A model generated the notes under the pieces. The model saw nothing but the letters and a program-made list of their open reading frames with translations. It had not been told where the DNA came from and searched no databases. Shown one piece after another: positions 24,628 to 34,853 of a DNA stretch of 64,000 bases. A program made the translations under genes and the position numbers. The stretch covers positions 1 through 64,000 of the forward strand of contig JAISWB010000049.1 in NCBI GenBank assembly GCA_031271265.1. Reading direction: 5' to 3'. The stretch comes from Desulfovibrio sp. GTDB taxonomy: Bacteria; Desulfobacterota; Desulfovibrionia; Desulfovibrionales; Desulfovibrionaceae. Positions within the stretch are counted from its first letter, which is position 1; each line of letters opens with the position of its first letter.

Positions 24628-27600
24628 ATGCAGGAATTTTTTCTCAATGATCCCGTAGCCGTCATCGGGGCTTCCTGCCGTTTGCCCGGCGGTGTGCACG
24701 ACATGCGTGGATTGTGGGAACTGCTTGAGAACGGCACGGACGCGGTAACGCGCATCCCGCCCGACCGTTTTTCCAAGGAGAGGTTTTTCAGTCAGTCACC
24801 GGATTTGCCGGGACACTGCTATACGGATGCGGCCGGAGTCCTGTCTTCGATACGGGAGTTCGATCCCGGCTTTTTCGGGCTTTCCCGAAAAGAAGCAGCG
24901 GATATGGACCCGCAGCAGCGCCTCATGCTGGAATTGACCTGGGAGGCGCTTGAAGCGGCCGGCATCCCGCCGTCGACCTTACGCGGTTCGGACACCGGCG
25001 TGTTCATCGGCGCTTCGAACATGGATTTTACCGTGCGCGGGAGCATGGACCCGGAAAGTCTTTCACCGCATTCCGTTACCGGTTCCGCTTTAAGTATAAT
25101 CGCCAACCGCATATCCTACATATTTGATTTCCACGGCCCGAGTTTTGTGGTGGATACGGCCTGCTCGTCTTCCCTCGCGGCCCTGTACCATGCCTGCCTG
25201 TCCGTCGACGAGGGCGGGATACCGCTGGCCGTGACGGGCGGGGTCAACATCCTGCTGAGCCCCTTGCCCTTTATCGGTTTTGCCAAGGCCCGCATGCTTT
25301 CCCCCGACGGGCGTTGCAAAATGTTCGACGCTTCGGGCAACGGTTTCGTGCGCGCCGAAGGCGGGGGGGTCGTTGTACTCAAAAAGTTGAGCAGAGCGTT
25401 GCGCGACGGCGATTCCGTCATGGCCCTGATCGCGGGAGTCGGCATGAATGCAGACGGTCGCACCACGGGGTTGCCGCTGCCCGGTCTCAAGGCCCAGACG
25501 GCGTTGCTGCGCGGCATCTACGAGCACCCCGGCATAGACAAGAGCAAGGTGGCCTATATCGAGGCGCACGGCACAGGCACGGCCGCCGGGGATCCCGTCG
25601 AAGCGCGCGCCGTCGGAGAAGTGCTCGGCAAAGCCCTCAAAAGACGGCGCCCGTTGTATGTTGGTTCCGTAAAAACCAACATCGGCCACCTTGAGCCGGC
25701 TTCGGGCACGGCCGGTTTTTTGAAAGCCGTCCTTGTACTGCAACAGGGCAGGATACCCCCCAATTTGCATTTCAACATCCCCAACCCGCATATCGACTTC
25801 GCCGATCTCAATCTGCGCGTTCCGACACGGGCGCTCGACCTGCCTCTGCACGGCGACGGCACCCTGGTCGGGCTGAATTCCTTCGGCTTCGGCGGCGCCA
25901 ATGTCCATGTTCTCCTGCGTAAAGCCCCGCAGCGGAAGAAACGCCGGAACCTACCGGCCCCCGGCGATGATCTGCCCCTGTTCCTGTCTGCGCGCAGCGA
26001 AAAAAGCCTGCGTGCCTTTGCCGCCTCCCTGGCCGGCCGGCTGGAACAGACGTCCGAGGGGCAGCTTCCGGACATTGCGCGCACGCTGGCTCTTTGCAGG
26101 GACCATCAGCGCATGCGGGTGGTCTTCAACCCCGGCGGCATACAGGATTTGACACGGCGCCTGCGCACTTTCGGTCAGGCGGCCCGCGAATCCGGACGTC
26201 AGAACACAATCGGCGAGGCCGTCGGCGAAAACTGCCCCGGAGCCTTTGTGTTTTCCGGCAACGGCGGCCAGTGGCCGGGCATGGGCGGCGCTTTGTTCCG
26301 GGAGAACGCCGATTTCGCGCAGGCCCTGGAGGAAATCGACACTTTTTTCAGGACGCTGCGCAATGTTTCCCTCATAGATGTCATGCTCAATCCCGAAAAC
26401 CATCCCCGCGCCGTTTCGCACACCGAAGAAAGCCAGCCCCTGCTCTTCGCGGTGCAGATCGGGCTGGTCCGGGCGTTGCGGGCCAAAGGCATACTGCCGG
26501 ATTGCGTGTTCGGGCACAGTGTGGGGGAAATTGCCGCCGCCTGCGCGGCAGACGCCCTGAGCCTGAAAGACGCCTGCACGATTGTGCATTTCCGCAGTCT
26601 GCTGCAAAGCCGCCTGCGCGATACCGGGCACATGGCCGTGGCCGCCGCCGGGGAAAGCGCACTTGAGGAACTGCTCGCCCCGTTCGACGGCGAAGTGGAA
26701 ATAACGGCCGTCAACAGCGAAAAGTCGGTTACACTCGGCGGCGAGGCCGGGGCCGTGCGTGCCTGCGTACAGCAACTGAAGAAAAATGGCATCGCCGCAA
26801 AACTCCTTGATTTGCCGTATCCCTTCCACACGCGGCACATTGAGCCCCTCAAAGATGAATTTCTTGCCGCCCTGAAGGATATCCGGCCGCGAACGACCGC
26901 CGTACCCTTCTTATCCACGGCGGGCGACGGCGAAGTGCCGCGCCCCGGCAAGGCCTATTGGTGGAAAAACATGCGCAGCCGGGTCTGCTTCGGCGCTGCG
27001 GTGTCCTCCGCCCTGGCAAAAGGCTGCCGCATTTTTCTGGAAATAGGCCCGCATCCGGTGTTGCTGGGGTATATACAGGACAGCATCGGAAAAAGCGGTC
27101 TTTCGGCCCTTACGCAGCCGAGCATGCAACGCAACGGACACAAAGGCGAACACTTTGAGACGGCGTGGCGGGAGGCCTGGAAAAAAGGCTGGTCCCTGCG
27201 CAGGGAAGACCTGAATCGCGCCTCTTGCGCCCGGAGCCCCCTGCCGGCATACGCTTGGGACAAGGAATACCTGTGGACGACGGACACGCCGGAATGCCGG
27301 GAATTCCTCACCGCTCCCAATGTGCATCCCCTGCTTGGCCGGCGTCTGCCGCGCTCGGCGCCGGGCTTTGAGAATCTTCTTGCGCTTGCCGACCATCCCC
27401 GGCTTGCGGACCACCGGATAGGCGGGGCGCTGCTTTTCCCGGCCGCCTGCATCATTGAAATGTTCATCACCGCCGCCGAATTGCTGCATCCGGAGGAACA
27501 ACGTTCTCTGGAGCGTCTGGTCATCTATCGTCCTTTGCGCCTTTCTCCGGAAAGCGCGGTGAGCGTGCGTCTTACAGAAGACGAGGAAGACGGCGCCCTA

Positions 27601-30600
27601 CGCCTTGAAAGCCGTCCTTACATGAGCGGTGAGCGCTGGTCGCTCTGCGCGGCGGCACGAACCCGCAGCGTGCCGCGGACGCCGGAGGCCGGGATGCGTG
27701 TCGTCGATCCGGATGACCGCGGCGTTGCGATGCAGGCGGACACAATTTACGTCGAAGCAGCCAAGAACGGGTTTGCCTACGGACCCTCGTTCCGCACGCT
27801 GGAAACCGTGTGGATACGGCAGGAGGACGACGAGCCCGCCGTGTTTGCCGCGTTGCTTCCGGCGGCGCCGGAGACGGCCGCCGGCATGAGGACGCCGCCG
27901 GTTCTGCTCGACGGCGGACTGCACGCCCTGTTGCCGCTTCTGCCGTGCAGCAGCCCGCACGCCCTGCAGCCGTTGCCGGCCGGGCGGGAACATACGCGCG
28001 GGGCGATGTTTCTCCCCTCGGCTGTAACGCGCGTTACGCGGTATGCGGCCGGATCCCCGCGTTTTGTCCGCGCGCGCCTGCGCAGCATAGGCAAACGCCA
28101 GGCAACGGCCGACCTGTACTATCTGGATACCGACGGCAACATCCTGCTGTCGCTTGAAGAATGCCGTTTCCGCAAAGTCGACAGGCCCGCGGACGCAACG
28201 CCCGCGGCCTTTCTGGTCAAAGCCGTGCCCGCGCCCGCCCCGTCGGGCAGGCTGGAACTGTCGGGCTTGCCGGATGCGGGCGATGTATTTTTCTGCGACA
28301 TGCAGGCGGCCTGCCGTGCGGCAAGCGCGGCTCTCAATGTTTCGGCCCTGAGAGAAATTCTCGATGAAAGGCACAAAGACGGCAACCGGCGGCCGGAGCC
28401 GCGCGAGCGCCGGCTGTTGCGTTACTCGGCCCTGAAGCAGGCCCATGAAGCCGTAAACGGACTACTTGAGGGCAAAGGCTCCGGCCCCTTTACCGCGGAC
28501 GATCTGCGCGCTTCCGGGGCGCTCGACCCGGAGCAGGAGGCTTGGCTGCTCCGCATCATGCGGCATCTGGTCGAGGCCGGGCTGGCCCGTGAATCCGACG
28601 AGGGATGGGAACTTCTGTACCCGGAGAACGTGCCTGCGGCAGATACACTGTGGAGGACGGCGGTCGCCGGTGCACCGGGACACCTGCCCGAGAGCGTTCT
28701 TCTTGCAAGGGTGACCGGCAGGGCCGGGGACTTTCTGCGCTCCGGCGCGGCGGCGCGTTCTCTGCCCGATTCCCTGTTTTCCGCATATTTTTCTCTGTCT
28801 CCTGCCTTGCGCCCGTATATCAACGGCCTCAACGCCTGCGTCAGAACCTTGTCTACCTACGGCAAACCCGGCGGCATCGTGCGCATACTGCTGCCGGCCG
28901 CCGCTCCGGCGGCCTTTGCCGGGGAACTTGTGCCGTATCTTCGGGATAAAGACGTCCACATGGAGTGCGCCGGGCGCGATGAGGAGGAAAGCAACGCCTT
29001 GGAGCAGATTTTCATCTCCGTGCCGGAAGTGTCGGCAGTCCATATAGACCTTGCCGCCCGGCAGCCGGAACGCGACGGCGGCACGCATATTATTGCGGCC
29101 GCGTTCCGCATGCACGCCGAAATACACGCACTCCGCGCCCTGCAGCGTTGCCGCGAGCTTCTCGCGCCGGGCGGCGTACTCTGCCTTCTGGAACACAGGC
29201 CGGACATTTTTACGGATTTGACTTTCGGCGCCGACCCGCGATGGTGGAGACCCTCTTCCGGAGAACGGGGGTACGCGTCCAGCCTGCATTCCCCTGAGGC
29301 TTGGTACTCGGCTCTGCAGGAAGCGGGGTTTACGGATATAGAGTGCGTAGACGGTCCTGACGGCGATGCCGGCCCGGCCTTTCTGCTCCTTGCGCGGAAA
29401 AGCGGGGACGATGCGGTCCCGGAGAAAGGCGCGTCCGCGCCCTGCCCGGAACGGACCGAGGTTGCGTCCATTTTACCGGTGTCGAACGGTTGGAACGGGA
29501 GCTGCCCGAAACAGACCGGGGAGTGTTACTCGCAGGGCGTGTCCGCAGAAAATGGGCATACTCCGCGCAGGCTGTTGCCTGAATTCATCATCGCCGCGCG
29601 CGGACCGGATACGCCTTCCGGACGTCTCGGCGTTGCGTTGCGGGAAGAACTGCTGGGACTCGGTGTGCAGGCGCCGCTGCTGCATGCGGGGGGTTCCGCG
29701 TTGTCCTCGGCCGCTCCTTTCGATCCCCTGTCCTCCGACTCTTGGCGCGAGGTCCTGGATGCGGCGCCTCCGGACAAACCCCTGGAACTGATCAACCTCC
29801 TGGGCTATGACACCGTGATCCGTCATGAGGAAAGGGAATTCGCCTTTTCGCTGGAGTACGGCCCGGCGACCGCGGCGGCCTTTGCCTCGGTCTGGGACGC
29901 TTTGCGCCGGCAGGCCGGGATGACCCTTGTCACCGGAGGAGCCGTTGCCGCGGGCAGGGGTAGGGCGGAACTTCGTCCGGAGCCGGACGGAGAGAAAAAC
30001 CGCACAGGGTGGGGATCACCTGTCGACATTGCCGGCCCGGTGATATTGCCGTCCCAGGGCGCAGTATGGGGCTTCGGTCGCGTACTTATGAACGAAATGC
30101 CTGCCTTGCGGACAAAATTGCTGGATTGGCTGGGGTCTCCGGCGGAGCTTGCCTGTCTGGCGCGGGAACTTGTCGATTCGGCAGGCAAAACCGAAGACAG
30201 GGAGATCCTGTTGTCCGGTCGTGGACGCTTTACGCTGCGCCTTGTGCCCGCAGCGGAAGGCGGAGAGATTGCGACGCCTTGCGGTGCGCGCCTGATGTTC
30301 GATACGCCGGGGAGCCTTAAGAATCTGTACTGGCGGAGAAGCCTGCCGCAACGTCCCGGACCGGGCCGGGTGCGCATCGCGGTCAAGGCCGTGGGGCTCA
30401 ATTTCCGCGACGTCATGTGGAGCAAGGGGCTTCTTCCGGAAGAAGCCTTGGAAAACGGCTTTGCCGGGGCCGGGCTGGGCATGGAATGCTCGGGGATTGT
30501 TTTGGAGACGGGCGAGGATATATCCGGCTTCAGACCGGGAGACGAAGTGTTCGGTTTCGTCCCCGATGCCTTCAGTACCGATGCGGTCACGGATGCGGGT

Positions 30601-32511
30601 GCCGTGGCCGTCAAGCCGGCCGGCATGACGTTCGCCGAGGCCGCTACCGTGCCGGTCGCCTTTATGACCGCCTGGTACGGCATGGCGCACCTGGCAGGCA
30701 TGCAGGCAGGCGAGAGTGTACTCATTCACGGCGCGGCAGGCGGTGTGGGGCTTGCGGCCGTGCAGATTGCGGCGCACCTCGGGGTCGAGGTGTTCGCCAC
30801 GGCCGGGTCCGAGGAAAAGCAGGCGTTCCTGCGCGGCCTCGGCCTGAAAAACATTTTTTCCTCCCGATCCACAGATTTTGCCCGGCAGATCACGGCAATC
30901 ACCTCCGGACGCGGCATCGACGCAGTGCTGAATTCCCTGTCCGGCGAATTCATCGCCGCCGGGCTTGCGGTTCTCAAACCCTTCGGGCGTTTTCTCGAAC
31001 TCGGCAAACGGGATTTTTACGCGGACAGCCCGATGCGGATGCAACCGTTCAGCAGAAATCTTTCCTTTTTCGGCATTGATGTGGACGGACTTTTTGCCGG
31101 CCGGCGTGAGCTTGCGGGGAAGCTGTTCACCGGGCTTACGGCGCTTTTCGCCGAAGGCAGACTGCGGCCCCTGCCGCATGTGTGTTACCCGCGCGTGCGC
31201 GCCGTCGACTCCTTCAGGGCCATGCAGCACTCCACGCATATCGGCAAACTTGTGGTGCTGCTCGACGATGCGGAAACAGGCGTACGTCCCCTGCCGTTGC
31301 AGCAGGGTAAACTCAGCCTGCGCCGCGATGCAGCGTATCTTGTGACCGGGGGCACGGGAGGCTTCGGTCTGGCCACGGCGCGGCGTTTGGCGCAGCGCGG
31401 TGCCGGACACCTGGTCCTGATGAGCCGGAGCGGTGTTAAAAATGCGGAAGCCGCGGCGGCTATAGAGGAAATGCGGGACATGGGAGTCGACGTCGCGGTG
31501 CTGAAGGCCGATGTCGCTTCACGCGTAAGTCTTGCCGGCGCGTTGCGGGAGACGAGGGGCATCCCGCTCGCCGGGGTGGTGCATGCGGCGGCGGTTCTGG
31601 ACGACGGGCTGATTACCGGCCTCAATCTCGGACGCATCCGCAACGTTTTGGCGGCCAAGGCCGTAGGCGCTTGGAATCTGCACGAACTCACCAAGGACAC
31701 GGAACTTGACTTTTTCGTCCTGTACTCGTCGGCGACGACGACCTTCGGCAATCCGGGTCAGGCTTCCTATGTCGCGGCCAATGCCGCGCTGGAAAGCCTC
31801 GCGGCCTACAGGAGGCAAATCGGGCTGCCGGCCGCGGTGATCGGGTGGGGTCCTATAAGCGGCGGCGGGATGCTGCAACGCAATCCCAAGGTCGCGGCTA
31901 TGCTGAAAAACCTTCTCGAGGCCGAGGCCGTCGACATGGATGAGGCGCTGGACCGCCTGGAGCAATGCCTTGTGTACGATATTGCGGATTCACACTATTT
32001 CTGCTTGGGCCGGCAGGGCGGGCCGGGAATGGCCCTGCTGTCGTCGACCATATTCGAGCGGCTCGTACCGGCCAAGCGGGCGGGCGCGGAAGACGGTGTG
32101 CCTCCCCTGGAACGCCTGCGTTCGGTGCCGCCCGAAGAAGGTCGCGCGCTTCTCACGGAGTTGTTGCGGGCCGACATTGCTGAGATACTGGGGATATCCG
32201 CGGATCGTCCGGCCCCGGACACGCCGCTGGCAGATGAAGGTATGGATTCGCTCATGGCCGCGGAGCTCGGCGTGAGCATTGATCAGAAATTCGATCTGGA
32301 CGGGTATGCCGTGCCGTTGACGGACAAGATGAGCACTGCCGATCTGGCGGCCGCCCTGTACCCGGTAATTATGGAACGCGGCGCGAAAAGCGGAGCCGGA
32401 GGCGACGATCTGCACTTCGTCGATGCCCTTTCGCGGCAACATGCCCTGGATCTGCCCGATTCCGTGAAACGCGAACTCAGCTTGTCCATAGGCGGTACCC
32501 GGCATGACTGA
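24628..32511 (+). CDS. Highly reducing type I polyketide synthase (KS-AT-DH-degenerate MT-ER-KR-ACP)
   Basis: The 2,627-aa megasynthase (ATG 24628) has one full set of domains. KS (1-425): DTACSSS with Cys179, EAHGTGT with His314, NIGH with His354. AT: GHSVGE with Ser631; YPFHT fits a malonyl-type rather than YASH methylmalonyl type. DH: HX3GX4P with His929 and Asp1095 in LDGGLH. MT-like region (about 1220-1600): PGG at 1514 but no GxGxG SAM motif. ER: HGAAGGVG at 2034-2041. KR: TGGTGGFG at 2240-2247, Ser2368, Tyr2381, Asn2385. ACP: Ser2541 in GMDSLM. No thioesterase. This is the architecture of iterative, fully reducing synthases that make saturated chains. Release probably depends on the next gene. 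Confidence 0.93.
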   Translation: MQEFFLNDPVAVIGASCRLPGGVHDMRGLWELLENGTDAVTRIPPDRFSKERFFSQSPDLPGHCYTDAAGVLSSIREFDPGFFGLSRKEAADMDPQQRLMLELTWEALEAAGIPPSTLRGSDTGVFIGASNMDFTVRGSMDPESLSPHSVTGSALSIIANRISYIFDFHGPSFVVDTACSSSLAALYHACLSVDEGGIPLAVTGGVNILLSPLPFIGFAKARMLSPDGRCKMFDASGNGFVRAEGGGVVVLKKLSRALRDGDSVMALIAGVGMNADGRTTGLPLPGLKAQTALLRGIYEHPGIDKSKVAYIEAHGTGTAAGDPVEARAVGEVLGKALKRRRPLYVGSVKTNIGHLEPASGTAGFLKAVLVLQQGRIPPNLHFNIPNPHIDFADLNLRVPTRALDLPLHGDGTLVGLNSFGFGGANVHVLLRKAPQRKKRRNLPAPGDDLPLFLSARSEKSLRAFAASLAGRLEQTSEGQLPDIARTLALCRDHQRMRVVFNPGGIQDLTRRLRTFGQAARESGRQNTIGEAVGENCPGAFVFSGNGGQWPGMGGALFRENADFAQALEEIDTFFRTLRNVSLIDVMLNPENHPRAVSHTEESQPLLFAVQIGLVRALRAKGILPDCVFGHSVGEIAAACAADALSLKDACTIVHFRSLLQSRLRDTGHMAVAAAGESALEELLAPFDGEVEITAVNSEKSVTLGGEAGAVRACVQQLKKNGIAAKLLDLPYPFHTRHIEPLKDEFLAALKDIRPRTTAVPFLSTAGDGEVPRPGKAYWWKNMRSRVCFGAAVSSALAKGCRIFLEIGPHPVLLGYIQDSIGKSGLSALTQPSMQRNGHKGEHFETAWREAWKKGWSLRREDLNRASCARSPLPAYAWDKEYLWTTDTPECREFLTAPNVHPLLGRRLPRSAPGFENLLALADHPRLADHRIGGALLFPAACIIEMFITAAELLHPEEQRSLERLVIYRPLRLSPESAVSVRLTEDEEDGALRLESRPYMSGERWSLCAAARTRSVPRTPEAGMRVVDPDDRGVAMQADTIYVEAAKNGFAYGPSFRTLETVWIRQEDDEPAVFAALLPAAPETAAGMRTPPVLLDGGLHALLPLLPCSSPHALQPLPAGREHTRGAMFLPSAVTRVTRYAAGSPRFVRARLRSIGKRQATADLYYLDTDGNILLSLEECRFRKVDRPADATPAAFLVKAVPAPAPSGRLELSGLPDAGDVFFCDMQAACRAASAALNVSALREILDERHKDGNRRPEPRERRLLRYSALKQAHEAVNGLLEGKGSGPFTADDLRASGALDPEQEAWLLRIMRHLVEAGLARESDEGWELLYPENVPAADTLWRTAVAGAPGHLPESVLLARVTGRAGDFLRSGAAARSLPDSLFSAYFSLSPALRPYINGLNACVRTLSTYGKPGGIVRILLPAAAPAAFAGELVPYLRDKDVHMECAGRDEEESNALEQIFISVPEVSAVHIDLAARQPERDGGTHIIAAAFRMHAEIHALRALQRCRELLAPGGVLCLLEHRPDIFTDLTFGADPRWWRPSSGERGYASSLHSPEAWYSALQEAGFTDIECVDGPDGDAGPAFLLLARKSGDDAVPEKGASAPCPERTEVASILPVSNGWNGSCPKQTGECYSQGVSAENGHTPRRLLPEFIIAARGPDTPSGRLGVALREELLGLGVQAPLLHAGGSALSSAAPFDPLSSDSWREVLDAAPPDKPLELINLLGYDTVIRHEEREFAFSLEYGPATAAAFASVWDALRRQAGMTLVTGGAVAAGRGRAELRPEPDGEKNRTGWGSPVDIAGPVILPSQGAVWGFGRVLMNEMPALRTKLLDWLGSPAELACLARELVDSAGKTEDREILLSGRGRFTLRLVPAAEGGEIATPCGARLMFDTPGSLKNLYWRRSLPQRPGPGRVRIAVKAVGLNFRDVMWSKGLLPEEALENGFAGAGLGMECSGIVLETGEDISGFRPGDEVFGFVPDAFSTDAVTDAGAVAVKPAGMTFAEAATVPVAFMTAWYGMAHLAGMQAGESVLIHGAAGGVGLAAVQIAAHLGVEVFATAGSEEKQAFLRGLGLKNIFSSRSTDFARQITAITSGRGIDAVLNSLSGEFIAAGLAVLKPFGRFLELGKRDFYADSPMRMQPFSRNLSFFGIDVDGLFAGRRELAGKLFTGLTALFAEGRLRPLPHVCYPRVRAVDSFRAMQHSTHIGKLVVLLDDAETGVRPLPLQQGKLSLRRDAAYLVTGGTGGFGLATARRLAQRGAGHLVLMSRSGVKNAEAAAAIEEMRDMGVDVAVLKADVASRVSLAGALRETRGIPLAGVVHAAAVLDDGLITGLNLGRIRNVLAAKAVGAWNLHELTKDTELDFFVLYSSATTTFGNPGQASYVAANAALESLAAYRRQIGLPAAVIGWGPISGGGMLQRNPKVAAMLKNLLEAEAVDMDEALDRLEQCLVYDIADSHYFCLGRQGGPGMALLSSTIFERLVPAKRAGAEDGVPPLERLRSVPPEEGRALLTELLRADIAEILGISADRPAPDTPLADEGMDSLMAAELGVSIDQKFDLDGYAVPLTDKMSTADLAAALYPVIMERGAKSGAGGDDLHFVDALSRQHALDLPDSVKRELSLSIGGTRHD

Positions 32512-33874
32512 CGCCAAGACATCTCTTTTCGGTTTGGATCCGGAAGCTTGTGCCGCGCTTGACGCGGTGATGCCCGCCCCGCGCGCGCCGGAGCAGGAGG
32601 ACTCGCTCGCTTTGTCCGCAAACCGAGGTGATCGCGCCAGGGCTTCCTTCAGCGAACTCCCCGCCTACAAGCAGGTGCAGGTACTCAACGCCATGAGCAA
32701 AAAAATGGGCGTCGACGTTCCCTTTTTCTCATGCCACGAACGCATGGCCAAGGAATACGCCTGCATCGGGGGGGAGGAATTTCTGAATTACTCCACCTAT
32801 GACTATCTCGGACTGAACGGTCATCCCCGCGTTGTCGAGGCGGCAGTCAAGGCGATTGCGCAGTTCGGCACCTCGGCGGGCGCGAGCCGCCTTGTTTCCG
32901 GCGAACGGCCGATGCATCGGGAGTTGGAAGGCAAGCTTGCCGCGTTTTACGGTACCGAGGCTGCGCTTGTTTTCGTCAGCGGCCATGCCACGAATGTGTC
33001 GACGCTGGCGACGCTCATGACGCCCTCGGACATTATTTACCACGATGCCTTGGCTCACGATTCCATAGTCCAGGGAGCGTTACTCTCCGGCGCGCAACGC
33101 TGCTCTTACGCGCACAATGATTGCGCCGCCCTGGAGGCGGTGCTGGAAAAAACGCGGTCCGGCAGGCGACGGGCAATCATCGCCACCGAGGGCTTGTTCA
33201 GCATGGACGGCAGCATAGCCGACCTGCCGCGCCTGATTACGTTGAAAAAGGCGTACAACGCCTTTCTCATGGTGGACGAAGCGCATGCGCTGGGTGTACT
33301 TGGAGCGACCGGCAGAGGCAGCCGGGAGCATTTCGGGGCGGCCGACGGTGACGTGGACATCTGGATGGGAACGCTTTCCAAAACCTTGTGCGGCTGCGGC
33401 GGCTTCATTGCCGGTTGCCGTGAATTGATTGATGTTTTGCGCTATAAAGCTCCGGGTTTTGTGTACAGCGTCGGCATGTCGCCGCCTTTGGCCGCCGCCA
33501 GCAGCGTCGCGCTTGATCTGTTGCTTGAGGAGCCGCACAGGGTAGGGCGTCTTGCGGAACTCAGCGCCTTTTTCCTGCGGGAAGCCCGCAAACGAGGTCT
33601 GAATACCGGCTATGCCGAGGGGTATGCCGTCATCCCGGTGATTGTCGGCAGTTCTCTAGTGGCCGGCGTACTCAGCGCGGCCTTGTTCAAGCGCAACATC
33701 AACGTCATGCCGATTATTTTTCCCGTGGTGGAAGAAGGTGCCGCCCGGCTGCGTTTTTTTCTTTCCGCCGTGCACAGCGAGGCAAATATCCTGAAAGTTC
33801 TCGACATTGTTGTGGAAGAATTGAAGAAAGCCGAAGCGCGGGCCGTTGCGATGCGCGAGGAGGACGACGCATGA
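32504..33874 (+). CDS. Alpha-oxoamine synthase (PLP-dependent, BioF/SPT/KBL family)
   Basis: The ATG at 32504 overlaps the PKS stop by 8 bases. The 456-aa protein has an extra ~55-residue N-terminus, then NYSTYDYLGLNGHP, GTSAGASRLVSGERPMHRELE, the DEAHALGVLG motif (Asp258, His261) and the PLP lysine Lys293 in TLSKTL. Family members join an acyl thioester with an amino acid, losing CO2 and giving an alpha-amino ketone (serine palmitoyltransferase, BioF, Fum8). Next to a PKS lacking a thioesterase, it most likely offloads the polyketide as an aminoketone. The amino acid used cannot be told. Confidence 0.9.
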   Translation: MTDAKTSLFGLDPEACAALDAVMPAPRAPEQEDSLALSANRGDRARASFSELPAYKQVQVLNAMSKKMGVDVPFFSCHERMAKEYACIGGEEFLNYSTYDYLGLNGHPRVVEAAVKAIAQFGTSAGASRLVSGERPMHRELEGKLAAFYGTEAALVFVSGHATNVSTLATLMTPSDIIYHDALAHDSIVQGALLSGAQRCSYAHNDCAALEAVLEKTRSGRRRAIIATEGLFSMDGSIADLPRLITLKKAYNAFLMVDEAHALGVLGATGRGSREHFGAADGDVDIWMGTLSKTLCGCGGFIAGCRELIDVLRYKAPGFVYSVGMSPPLAAASSVALDLLLEEPHRVGRLAELSAFFLREARKRGLNTGYAEGYAVIPVIVGSSLVAGVLSAALFKRNINVMPIIFPVVEEGAARLRFFLSAVHSEANILKVLDIVVEELKKAEARAVAMREEDDA

Positions 33875-34008
33875 CGGGGCTCCGGCGCATTGTATACCTG
33901 CCGGCGGTTGTTGCGGCTGCACGGGCAGGGATCCGGACGGCAAGGGAATTTTTTTGCGTGCTTGTTCCGTTGTCCGCCGATGCCGTGCCGGCAGGTAGTG
34001 CAGCATGA
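33871..34008 (+). CDS. 45-aa ORF coupled by ATGA on both sides, unknown
   Basis: The start ATG overlaps the alpha-oxoamine synthase stop (ATGA at 33871-33874) and its TGA overlaps the GNAT start (ATGA at 34005-34008). The product begins MTGLRRIVYLPAVVAAARAG and has a hydrophobic middle and a central FFCVLVPLS segment, so it may associate with membranes. It may be a true small protein or only a translational bridge that keeps ribosomes moving to the GNAT gene. Confidence 0.45.
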   Translation: MTGLRRIVYLPAVVAAARAGIRTAREFFCVLVPLSADAVPAGSAA

Positions 34009-34601
34009 CGGCAGGTTGCTCGGAACGCGCTCCGTTTCACGACGAGTCGGAACTGCTGGCGGGAATCATCAATGAAGCGGGTGAGGGTGTTGTTTCCTGG
34101 CTGCTTGACGGCATTGTCCCCGGCATCGACGGCCGGGCGGTTTTCGCCGCGGCCTTGATGCGTGACGACGGCGCCTATAATCTCGACAACATGCTTCTGT
34201 TTGAGGAAAACGGCGATGTGCAGGCTCTGCTTTTTTCGTATCCCGCCGAGTTGCACCGCATACATCCCGCCATGTCCGGCTTTGTGAAGGCGGCCAAACT
34301 CGATGCGGCACGGCCCATGCTTGAACGTTCCGTTCCCGGCAGTCTGTATATCAACACCTTCTGGGTGGCGGCGGGCAAGCGCGGGACGGACACGGCGGAC
34401 ATGCTCATGCAACGGGCCGAAGCCAAGGCGCGGGAGGCGGGATTGCAGGGTATCAGCCTTTTTTGCCGGCGTTCCAATCCAAGGGCTTTGCGTTTTTATC
34501 GGCGTTGGGGTTTTGAGACTATGGAGCAATTTCCTTTCCCGGTCCCGTCTATTGAGGGCGGAGGGCAAGGCGGCAGTCTGCTGTTCCGGCGCGGCGACTG
34601 A
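34005..34601 (+). CDS. GNAT-family N-acetyltransferase
   Basis: The 198-aa protein has the GNAT acetyl-CoA fold: after an N-terminal half (NMLLFEENGDVQALLFSYP) comes INTFWVAAGKRGTDTADMLMQRAEAKARE, with the pyrophosphate-binding RGTDTADML segment standing for RxxGxG/A, and SLFCRRSNPRALRFYRRWGFE, the typical NPRALRFYRRWGF end. By context it could acylate the free amine made by the alpha-oxoamine synthase or give self-protection; that is inference. Translationally coupled to the 45-aa ORF. Confidence 0.8.
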   Translation: MTAGCSERAPFHDESELLAGIINEAGEGVVSWLLDGIVPGIDGRAVFAAALMRDDGAYNLDNMLLFEENGDVQALLFSYPAELHRIHPAMSGFVKAAKLDAARPMLERSVPGSLYINTFWVAAGKRGTDTADMLMQRAEAKAREAGLQGISLFCRRSNPRALRFYRRWGFETMEQFPFPVPSIEGGGQGGSLLFRRGD

Positions 34602-34853
34602 TCCGAATTTTCGATAAACGGCGCATCCACACGGTTTTTATGTGTCGCTTGCGGCGGTTCTTGCCCATCACACTCCCCGACCCCTGCGGGATTCGGATCG
34701 ATTGTTCAGCGTTTCTTTGGAATTTATACGCAGCGTCTTAATTCTTTGCGCATTACCAAGAGCATATTCTAGCTTTTTCAATATGATGAAGGAAGAAAAA
34801 GCGCATAAAGTTCAAGCGTCAAGTATAAATACACTGCCCTGAGAGGTAAGCCC

